A stretch of 64,000 bases of DNA from Rhodospirillaceae bacterium (GTDB taxonomy: Bacteria; Pseudomonadota; Alphaproteobacteria; Rhodospirillales; Rhodospirillaceae), in NCBI GenBank assembly GCA_947476925.1, contig CANJSF010000005.1, positions 62,001 to 126,000 of the forward strand, in the 5' to 3' direction. The notes beneath the pieces are model-generated. The model searched no databases. It had not been told where the DNA came from and saw nothing but the letters and a program-made list of their open reading frames with translations. This document shows positions 57,708 through 64,000 of the stretch, piece by piece. A program made the position numbers and the translations under genes. Within the stretch, counting starts at the first letter, position 1. Each line of letters begins with the position of its first letter.

Positions 57708-57885
57708 GCGACCTCCGAACATGAATGGGCTGAGAATGCCGCACGCACCTCGCCCCCGGCAAGCCTGAACGCGTAAGGATCTGGCGTGCGATCAAAGCCC
57801 TTGCTACATTGATGCCGTCACAGAACGTGACGACGATCCGGCAGCAAGCGGGCTCGAAGGTTTCAGAATGAAATGAGAGTTGACC

Positions 57886-58272
57886 ATGACCGATGGTCCC
57901 GACGCAGCCCTTGCGGGCTTAGTTCTCCCAATCAACGATTCTCGACGTGCGACCGAAAGTGTCGCTCAGCAATTGCGACGTAACGCTGTGGCGCTGAGCA
58001 ACGATTTGGTCCGCCGCGAGGTTGAAAAGAAATCCCGCACCAGTATTGATGTACTTGAAGAAAAAGCCATGCGCGAAACGGCCGCACTGGCGGCGGCATC
58101 GGGCACGCCCGAGCAGGCCAAAGCGATGCTGCGCAAAGCCCGCGGCAAGCTGATGAGCGCGGCGGCGAATGGTGCCGATACCGCGACATTAGAAGCCATG
58201 GTGCGTGATTTTGAACGTTTGGCCAAAGTGGCGCAGCAACGCCGCGAGGCAAACAACGCTTTTCGGCCTTAA
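57886..58272 (+). CDS. Hypothetical helical protein, 128 residues
   Basis: The start is the ATG at 57886 (a TTG at 57880 is in frame), with GAGAG upstream. The protein is rich in Ala, Arg and Glu and is predicted to be mostly helical, with a coiled-coil-like part at about 30-125. There is no signal peptide and no recognised domain. It may be part of the transcript of the methyltransferase genes, but 119 bases and a promoter-like site separate them. Confidence 0.6.
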   Translation: MTDGPDAALAGLVLPINDSRRATESVAQQLRRNAVALSNDLVRREVEKKSRTSIDVLEEKAMRETAALAAASGTPEQAKAMLRKARGKLMSAAANGADTATLEAMVRDFERLAKVAQQRREANNAFRP

Positions 58273-58335
58273 CTGCTGTGATTCCAGGTGCTTGCGACCC
58301 TTTCACACGCCGAACACATCATATGAGAGATGCCA

Positions 58336-58359
58336 CAAACGTTTGAATCGTTGTATAAT
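58336..58359 (+). promoter_or_regulatory. Possible promoter with palindrome before the first methyltransferase
   Basis: A perfect TATAAT lies at 58354-58359, 32 bases before the start codon. The perfect palindrome CAAACGTTTG lies at 58336-58345, in the spacer where a repressor could act. The -35 region is weak. Confidence 0.4.
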
Positions 58360-58391
58360 AGACCCAGTTAATTATTCACGGAGCGACCAAC

Positions 58392-59612
58392 ATGCCCGAC
58401 GGCTCAATGCCCCGCTCAAACGCTGCGACGCTGCCCGATATCGACAGCTTCTTTGAGCCCAACCACAACGAAATCGCACGTCAGCGTTACGTCAGCGCCC
58501 TGCGCAAGCATGTCCTGTTCGATAAGCAGGGCGATATGGAGCAGGTTTACAAAACGCAAGTCGCGCCTGCTTACAAAAAAGCAAATGGCCACGTGCCGCG
58601 CACAGGCGTTGAGATTGAGAAGGCCATGACCGGCCAACTTTCATATGAAGTCTACGGATCGATGCGCTACGTCGCCCAAGAAATGGTCTGGGCCTCGGTT
58701 CAAGAACCTGTTGAACGTGTGCTGCCAGACATGATCTCGGTGGCACAACGCGCCGCCTCCGAGCAACCCGCCGGTGGCTCGCTGACCCTTGATCCTGCTA
58801 TGGAAATCCCGCGTTATGTCAGCGCACTCGATGTGCACCTGATTCCAGGCTGCTTCCATAGCGAATTCACACAAAATGACGTCGCCCAAGGTGCCGTCGT
58901 GGCTTTCGGCGGCATGGTGTTCGCCGGGGCCATGGGCTGGCGCCAGGGTTTCAAGGGCTCGTATGGCGCAGTTGGTGAGTCGGTCGCGTATTACCTGAAA
59001 AGCAAATTCCCGGATTTCAAACCGCGCCGCATTCTCGATATGGGCACGTCATCAGGCAAAAATTTGCTGCCCTATGCGGACATTTTCCCAGAAGCGGAGT
59101 TGTTCGGCATCGATGTGGGCGCGCCGTTGCTACGCTACGGGCATGCCAAAGCTGAAGCGGTTGGTATTCCTGTGCACTACAGCCAACAAAACGCCGAGGC
59201 GACCAATTTCCCGGACGGTCACTTCGACCTGATTGTTTCCAGTTTCTTCTTCCACGAAGTGCCAGTGAAATCGACCCGGAAGATCTTGGCGGAGTGCCAT
59301 CGCTTGTTGGCCAAGGGCGGCCTGATGGCGCACATGGAATTGCCACCGCGCAAAAATTGCGATGCGTATCTCAACTTCTATTGGGATTGGGACACACTCA
59401 ATAACAATGAGCCCGCCTATTCTGCGTTCCGCGCCTCAGACCCCGTTGCCCTCTGCACCGACAGTGGCTTTTCCGCCGCAACCGGATACGAGATCACCGT
59501 CCCCAATCGCGCTTCATTTGGCGACGCCAATTTCGCTAAGTTTATGAAGGGCGAAATGCCCGCTCCTCGTCATGGCGTTGGCGGGTGGTATATCTTTGGC
59601 GCACAGAAATAG
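58392..59612 (+). CDS. SAM-dependent methyltransferase with N-terminal extension (copy 1)
   Basis: 406 residues with GGAG before the ATG. The first ~200 residues form a conserved domain without a known family (DIDSFFEPNHNEIARQR, then VERVLPDMISVA and DVHLIPG). The class I Rossmann domain follows: motif I ILDMGTSSGKN (214-224), acidic IDVGAP (240-245), QQNAEATNFPDGHFDLIV and FHEVP. The Gly-rich loop (GTSSG) is not the standard GxGxG. The second copy follows 103 bases on. The acceptor is unknown. Confidence 0.85.
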   Translation: MPDGSMPRSNAATLPDIDSFFEPNHNEIARQRYVSALRKHVLFDKQGDMEQVYKTQVAPAYKKANGHVPRTGVEIEKAMTGQLSYEVYGSMRYVAQEMVWASVQEPVERVLPDMISVAQRAASEQPAGGSLTLDPAMEIPRYVSALDVHLIPGCFHSEFTQNDVAQGAVVAFGGMVFAGAMGWRQGFKGSYGAVGESVAYYLKSKFPDFKPRRILDMGTSSGKNLLPYADIFPEAELFGIDVGAPLLRYGHAKAEAVGIPVHYSQQNAEATNFPDGHFDLIVSSFFFHEVPVKSTRKILAECHRLLAKGGLMAHMELPPRKNCDAYLNFYWDWDTLNNNEPAYSAFRASDPVALCTDSGFSAATGYEITVPNRASFGDANFAKFMKGEMPAPRHGVGGWYIFGAQK

Positions 59613-59642
59613 CGTCGAAATTGGTCGACCCCTTGGCAAGTT

Positions 59643-59656
59643 TTGACGTCCGTCAA
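59643..59656. promoter_or_regulatory. Inverted repeat before the second methyltransferase
   Basis: TTGACG-TC-CGTCAA is a 14-base inverted repeat, 59 bases before the start codon and just before the hairpin that covers the ribosome site. It could be an operator. Confidence 0.35.
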
Positions 59657-59680
59657 GGCTGAGGTGCGACGAACAGCGGC

Positions 59681-59715
59681 AAAATCCCTCTCCGAACAGC
59701 ACGGGGAGGGATTTT
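59681..59715 (+). promoter_or_regulatory. Hairpin that holds the ribosome site of the second methyltransferase
   Basis: AAAATCCCTC (59681-59690) pairs fully with GAGGGATTTT (59706-59715), and further inside CC pairs with GG. The strong site GGGGAGGG (59703-59710) lies in the right arm, and the stem ends on the base before the ATG. Folding would hide the ribosome site. The T-run also makes it terminator-like. Confidence 0.6.
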
Positions 59716-60930
59716 ATGTTAGACACACCCATTACGCCCGCAGAAGCACATCAGCTTCGCGACATTGATTCGCTCTATAGCCCTACTCACGACGAAATCG
59801 CCCGGCAGCGGTTCGTCAGTGCTGTGCGAAAACATGTTCTCGTCGATAAGGCCGCTGAAATGAAAGCTGCCTACGACCGCGAGGCAAAGCCCGCCTACAA
59901 ACGCAGACACGGGCACGCACCCAAGGATCACGAACAGATCCGCAAGGCGATGCTGAACGACATGACCTTCAAGGTATTTTCGAGTTTGCGCCTCAATGCC
60001 CAAGAGCTGAGCTGGACCTCGGTGATGGACGGCGTGGAGCGCGTCCTACCCGACATGATCGAGGTGGCCCGTACGGCAGCGCGTCTCAATCCCGCTGGCG
60101 GCTCGGTTAAAACCGACCCTGCATTCAAGCCGCCGGCGTATGTGGCCAACGTCGACGTACATCACATCCCCGGCTCATTCACAGCCGAGGTGGCCAAAGA
60201 TGATGTGGCCATCGGTGCCGTGGCGCACTTTGGTACAAAAGTTTTTGCCGGTGCCCTACCTCATCGCAAGGATAACCCAGGCGACGTGGCTCAAACCATC
60301 GCGCACTACTTGAAGTACAAGCATCCTGACTTTAAGCCCAAGCGCATTTTGGATTGCGGCACTACGGGCGGCAAGAACTTGGCGCCCTACCTTGAAGTGT
60401 ATCCCGACGCCGAGTGTTACGGAATCGATGTGGCTGCTTCGGCTTTGAGGTACGGGCATGCTCAGTGGGAATTTAAGGGCAAGCCCCTGCATCTGTCGCA
60501 GCAAAATGCCGAGGCCACCAACTTTCCCGATGGCTTCTTCGATTTGGTCGTCTCGTGTTTCTTCTTCCACGAGATTCCTGTGGCGACCACAAAGAAAATC
60601 TTACGCGAGAACTACCGCTTGTTGTCTAAGGGCGGGCGCTTGGCGCATCAAGAATTGCCGCCAAATTGCGAAGTAGACCCCTATTACGCGTTCTACCTCG
60701 ACTGGGACAACTACTACAACTACGAGCCGGACTACGCCGATTACCGAAGCCAAGTTCCTAAAAAGCTATGCGCGGAGGCAGGCTTTAGCGCCTCGTCATG
60801 CTCGCACGTTTTCATTCCCAGCTGGCGATCATTTGGAGACGACAATATGCGTCGCTTCGTCGAGGGCAAGGTCCCCCCGCCAACGCATGGCAACGGTGCA
60901 AGTTGGTTTGTCTTTGAAGCGATGAAGTAG
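59716..60930 (+). CDS. SAM-dependent methyltransferase with N-terminal extension (copy 2)
   Basis: 404 residues, aligned with copy 1 over the full length. The shared features are the DIDSLYSPTHDEIARQR start, VERVLPDMIEVA, DVHHIPGSF, motif I ILDCGTTGGKN, IDVAAS, QQNAEATNFPDGFFDLVV and FHEIP. The two are clearly tandem paralogues that have drifted apart, perhaps acting on two steps or as a heterodimer. The Rieske oxygenase gene ends two bases away on the opposite strand. Its translation start is inside a hairpin. Confidence 0.85.
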   Translation: MLDTPITPAEAHQLRDIDSLYSPTHDEIARQRFVSAVRKHVLVDKAAEMKAAYDREAKPAYKRRHGHAPKDHEQIRKAMLNDMTFKVFSSLRLNAQELSWTSVMDGVERVLPDMIEVARTAARLNPAGGSVKTDPAFKPPAYVANVDVHHIPGSFTAEVAKDDVAIGAVAHFGTKVFAGALPHRKDNPGDVAQTIAHYLKYKHPDFKPKRILDCGTTGGKNLAPYLEVYPDAECYGIDVAASALRYGHAQWEFKGKPLHLSQQNAEATNFPDGFFDLVVSCFFFHEIPVATTKKILRENYRLLSKGGRLAHQELPPNCEVDPYYAFYLDWDNYYNYEPDYADYRSQVPKKLCAEAGFSASSCSHVFIPSWRSFGDDNMRRFVEGKVPPPTHGNGASWFVFEAMK

Positions 60931-60932
60931 AG

Positions 60933-62066
60933 TTATTCTGCCGCTGCACGGGCCGTCGAATTGGCCCCTACCATCGGAACTGCATCGAGCGCCCAGCCCT
61001 TATTGCTGCGTCGCGCGGGTGACGGTATGGCAAACTTCTTGTTTTCGCCGGCAGCCAAGAGCGCGTCTACATCCATCAGCCAGCCCTTGGCCTGCCACTG
61101 TGCCTGCCATTCGCGGTAGCGCACGATCACTCGGTCGGCGGGCACGATGACTTCTTCGGTCGAGCTTTGAGGCACAAAGAAAGGCTGGACGCGCTCCATC
61201 ACCACGCGGTCTTGGTCCATCACCTCACGTGTGCGCACATCCATGCGCGCATCGCCCGACGGATCGAGCGCGAAGTTGCGCGCCTGCAAGAAGAATTTCT
61301 GGGTATGATGGGCATCAACCGGGGTGTTGAACGTATATTGCCGCGACCAGGCCACAGGACTGAACTGAATCCAGGTGTAAGTTGTGGTCGCACCATGATG
61401 GCCAGCCTCGGCTTCGGTTTGAAAACCGCCGCCACGCACTTCTGCTTTGACGGTGCCTGCCGCACCTGGCGTCACAAACTTGGTTTTGGTGCCCGTGCCC
61501 CAATCACGCTCGATCAGTTCAATTTGCGGCACGCTGTAATCATCACGTTCGCCTTGAAAGCCCATGACCGGATGGACAAATTCGGTATGCGCGGGGTCCA
61601 GTGTGTTCTCGACGCCACGCAATGTGTTCACCCTCCATAGCGTCGTCATCAAGCTCACGCGCCAGGCTGGGTTGTCCCACTCGGGGATGTCGATAATCGG
61701 TGGGCGCTCGGCCTCGGGCAGGTCGCCCAGAAAGGTGAAAACAAGGCCATATTTTTCCTGCGTCGGATAACTATCCACCTTTGCGCGCGCCGGAATTTTA
61801 CCGTCTTTGCCCAACGAGGGGATTTTGGTGCATACGCCATCGGCCCCACCGAACTGCCAGCCATGATAGGGGCATTCGATGTTATCGCCCTTCACTTTGC
61901 CATGGGCTAACGACGCGCCGCGATGAATGCAGGTGTTGGACAAACAATGGACCTTGCCTTTGCTGTCGCGAAATAACACGAACTCTTGGCCCAGCATTCT
62001 GACATGCTGGGGCTGGTCGGTGACCTTCGCGGCCTCGGCGGCGGCATACCAAAAATTGATAAACAT
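60933..62066 (-). CDS. Rieske non-heme iron oxygenase, large subunit
   Basis: 377 residues from the ATG at 62066 with GGGGAG upstream. The Rieske 2Fe-2S site is complete: Cys46, His48, Cys65 and His68 (CIHRG ... CPYHGW). The mononuclear iron site is NTLDPAHTEFVHP with Asn154, Asp157, His160 and His165. The length and start FINFWYAAAEAAKV put it in the PaO/vanillate demethylase-type group, which works as a single subunit with a separate reductase. No reductase or ferredoxin gene is nearby. It would hydroxylate or demethylate a ring or sterol-like compound. It is convergent with the methyltransferases. Confidence 0.9.
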   Translation of the reverse strand: MFINFWYAAAEAAKVTDQPQHVRMLGQEFVLFRDSKGKVHCLSNTCIHRGASLAHGKVKGDNIECPYHGWQFGGADGVCTKIPSLGKDGKIPARAKVDSYPTQEKYGLVFTFLGDLPEAERPPIIDIPEWDNPAWRVSLMTTLWRVNTLRGVENTLDPAHTEFVHPVMGFQGERDDYSVPQIELIERDWGTGTKTKFVTPGAAGTVKAEVRGGGFQTEAEAGHHGATTTYTWIQFSPVAWSRQYTFNTPVDAHHTQKFFLQARNFALDPSGDARMDVRTREVMDQDRVVMERVQPFFVPQSSTEEVIVPADRVIVRYREWQAQWQAKGWLMDVDALLAAGENKKFAIPSPARRSNKGWALDAVPMVGANSTARAAAE

Positions 62067-62161
62067 GAGTGCTCCCCTGATCACAACACCTATTGTACGG
62101 TGCTCAGAACCCGACAGACTTCCGCTATAATAGCATCTCAGTGAGTTTTTGAACCCCCGCT

Positions 62162-62923
62162 ATGGCACCAAGCGTTCGCATCACGGCACTTTATTTCTGC
62201 CTTGCCAGTCTGGTCCCCACTCTGGCCCAGGCGGCAACGCTAATTTTTGCTGCATCCAGCCTGACCGATGCGCTAACGGCTGTTGCCGACAGTTACGAAA
62301 AAACCGGCCAGCCCAGGCCGATTTTGTCATTTGCCTCCAGCGCCACATTGGCCCGCCAAATCGAGAACGGCGCACCGGCTGCCATTTTTGTCTCGGCCGA
62401 CGAGCAATGGATGGACTATGTCGCCGAACGCAAGTTGATCGAACCCGCATCGCGTCTAGCAATGTTGGGCAATCGCCTGGTGCTGGTCGCGGCAAAAAGT
62501 GAGCCATTGACGCTTGAGATCTCGCCCGGCTTCCCGCTGGCCAACGCATTGGGCAAAGGCAAACTTGCCATCGCTGACCCGGATTCAGTTCCCGCTGGCC
62601 GCTACGCCAAAGCCGCGCTGGAACACTTAGGCGCTTGGCGTGATGTTGAAGCCAATGTGGTTCGTGCCGAGAACGTGCGCGCCGCACTGGCGTATGTCGA
62701 ACGCGGCGAGGCCAAAGCAGGCGTTGTTTATGCCACCGACGCGGCCCAATCAAAAAATGTCAGGATTGTCGGTCCATTCCCTGAGACAAGCCACCCGCCG
62801 ATCAGTTATCCGCTGGCCCTTGTGGGCCAAACACCGAACGACGACGCGCGAAGGTTCTATATTTTTATGCGCTCACCTGCGGCAGCTGATATCTATACTT
62901 CATACGGATTTACCATCAAATAA
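62162..62923 (+). CDS. modA: Molybdate ABC transporter, periplasmic binding protein
   Basis: 253 residues with a signal peptide ending LAQA (about 1-22). The molybdate/tungstate pocket segments AASSLTDAL, FASSATLARQIENGAPA and FVSADEQWMD follow. It captures molybdate outside the inner membrane for ModB. A perfect TATAAT at 62126-62131 lies 30 bases before the start, but no good -35 is paired with it. The ModB gene starts three bases after the stop, so modABC is one operon. No ModE site was recognised. Confidence 0.92.
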   Translation: MAPSVRITALYFCLASLVPTLAQAATLIFAASSLTDALTAVADSYEKTGQPRPILSFASSATLARQIENGAPAAIFVSADEQWMDYVAERKLIEPASRLAMLGNRLVLVAAKSEPLTLEISPGFPLANALGKGKLAIADPDSVPAGRYAKAALEHLGAWRDVEANVVRAENVRAALAYVERGEAKAGVVYATDAAQSKNVRIVGPFPETSHPPISYPLALVGQTPNDDARRFYIFMRSPAAADIYTSYGFTIK

Positions 62924-62925
62924 TC

Positions 62926-63627
62926 ATGCTCGATCTCTCCCCCGCCGATCTTGAGGCCATTGCGCTTAGCTTAAAGGTTGGCGCGTGGAGTGTTGTGTGC
63001 AGCCTGCCATTTGCGTTTGGCTTGGCGTATGTATTGGCGCGCGTTGAGTTTGCATTCAAACCAGTTGTCAGCGCTGCCATTTTACTGCCCCTGGTATTGC
63101 CGCCGGTGGTAACAGGTTTTTTTCTGCTTTTGGCATTCGGCAAAAACGGCCCCATCGGCGAAATTCTTGATCAGTGGTTTGGCATCACCGTGGCCTTTAA
63201 GTGGACGGGCGCAGTGATTGCGGCTGCCATTATGGGTTTGCCGCTGATGGTGATGGGCATGCGCATTTCCATTGAGAGCGTCGACCGGCGTTTGGAGATG
63301 GCCGCGCGCACGTTAGGTGCAGGCCCATGGCGCACATTTTTTACCGTGACACTGCCGCTGTCGCTGCCTGGCATTTTGGCCGGATCGATATTGTCCTTTG
63401 CCAGAAGTTTCGGCGAATTTGGTGCGACGATCACCTTTGTCTCAAATATTCCTGGCGAAACGCGAACGTTGCCGATTGCCATCTATGCGTTGCTCCAAAC
63501 ACCGTCGGGAGATTCAGCCGCGCTCAAGTTATCGCTTGTGGCTATTGCCATTGCGCTGATCGCCATTGTGATTGCCGAGGTATTGAATCGGCGCTTGCCA
63601 AAAACACATGAGCGCGACGATGCTTGA
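62926..63627 (+). CDS. modB: Molybdate ABC transporter permease
   Basis: 233 residues, about five membrane helices. The EAA loop that docks to the ATPase reads EMAARTLGAGPWRTFFTVTLPLS. It forms the channel with ModC at the inner membrane. It starts two bases after the modA stop and its last 20 bases overlap the start of modC. The substrate follows from the ModA identification. Confidence 0.92.
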   Translation: MLDLSPADLEAIALSLKVGAWSVVCSLPFAFGLAYVLARVEFAFKPVVSAAILLPLVLPPVVTGFFLLLAFGKNGPIGEILDQWFGITVAFKWTGAVIAAAIMGLPLMVMGMRISIESVDRRLEMAARTLGAGPWRTFFTVTLPLSLPGILAGSILSFARSFGEFGATITFVSNIPGETRTLPIAIYALLQTPSGDSAALKLSLVAIAIALIAIVIAEVLNRRLPKTHERDDA

Positions 63628-64000
63628 GATCGACATCGTAACCTTGCGCGGCGAATTTGTGGTCGAAGCGCGCTTTACGGCAGATCGCGGCATCACCGCG
63701 CTATTTGGTCCTTCGGGTTCGGGCAAGACCACGATCCTCAGCGCAATCGCGGGTGTCGTTCGTCCGCGCCAAGGGCAGATCAAACTCGACGGACGCGTGC
63801 TGTATGATTCTGCTGCCAATATCGACATTGCGCCGGAACACCGGCGCATTGGCACCGTGTTTCAGGATCGACGCCTGTTCCCGCACCTCTCGGTCGAGGG
63901 AAATTTGCTGTTCGGTTACAACCAGCTTGCGCCGAACCTGCGAACACAAAAACCTACCGACGTGATTGCAATGTTAGAGCTTCTGCCATTTCTGGATCGC
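63608..64000 (+). CDS. modC: Molybdate ABC transporter ATPase, cut by window edge
   Basis: 131 residues are visible, from the ATG at 63608 inside the end of modB (a second ATG at 63620 is possible). Walker A is FGPSGSGKTTIL and the Q-loop segment is IGTVFQDRRLFPHLSVEGNL, a ModC-typical stretch. The signature motif, Walker B and the C-terminal molybdate-binding domain lie beyond the window. It powers import through ModB. Confidence 0.9.
   Translation, partial: MSATMLEIDIVTLRGEFVVEARFTADRGITALFGPSGSGKTTILSAIAGVVRPRQGQIKLDGRVLYDSAANIDIAPEHRRIGTVFQDRRLFPHLSVEGNLLFGYNQLAPNLRTQKPTDVIAMLELLPFLDR

Noticed and set aside
57816-57832. CGTCAC-N5-GTGACG inverted repeat between the hydrolase and the 128-residue gene
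   Set aside because: Its half-sites face the other way from those of the fad palindrome, so it is not a second copy; it is too short to stand alone.

Overview
The window looks like a chromosomal segment of a moderately GC-rich, aerobic alphaproteobacterium. Supporting signs are a class I lysyl-tRNA synthetase, a Cox15-type heme A synthase, groESL under a CIRCE operator, outer-membrane proteins and many exported proteins. No genus can be named from the sequence alone. I see no tRNA or rRNA gene, no CRISPR array, no insertion sequence and no phage gene. No stretch over 300 bases lacks a gene.

Left part (1-21 kb). A sensor cut by the window edge and a degenerate EAL-fold protein come first, followed by an exported NAD(P)-binding protein, a serine hydrolase and an SDR. 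A lipid-metabolism block follows: an SCP2 carrier, then a one-strand operon of acyl-CoA synthetase, MerR regulator, thiolase, fused 3-hydroxyacyl-CoA dehydrogenase/enoyl-CoA hydratase, 600-residue acyl-CoA dehydrogenase and a thioesterase. An 18-bp perfect palindrome lies before it. A second operon meets it tail to tail with no gap: a DUF1302 outer-membrane barrel, a DUF1329 LolA-like protein, a YCF48-like beta-propeller and an MMPL/RND permease. Together these four look like a trans-envelope carrier for a hydrophobic substrate.

Middle part (21-46 kb). This is mainly housekeeping: lysS, a DinG/XPD-type helicase, two small membrane proteins, groEL/groES with CIRCE and promoter, a di-heme oxidoreductase, a TPR protein, two exported metallopeptidases (M61, M14), a membrane protein, a GT2 glycosyltransferase, ctaA/cox15, tldD, an exported CpcT/CpeT-like protein, an orphan histidine kinase, a lipoprotein hydrolase and an MFS transporter.

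Right part (44-64 kb). This is more accessory: two DinB paralogues, a Ste24-like protease, a single-domain response regulator, an AGCS symporter with an unusual Lys, a large lipoprotein of unknown function, a nitrilase-MFS pair, a formylglycine-enzyme-like protein without its cysteines, DUF1838, a 43-residue membrane protein missed by length cut-offs, an exported VOC protein and an alpha/beta hydrolase with His at the nucleophile position. Two tandem paralogous methyltransferases follow, the second with its ribosome site inside a hairpin, then a Rieske oxygenase and modABC, which runs off the right edge.
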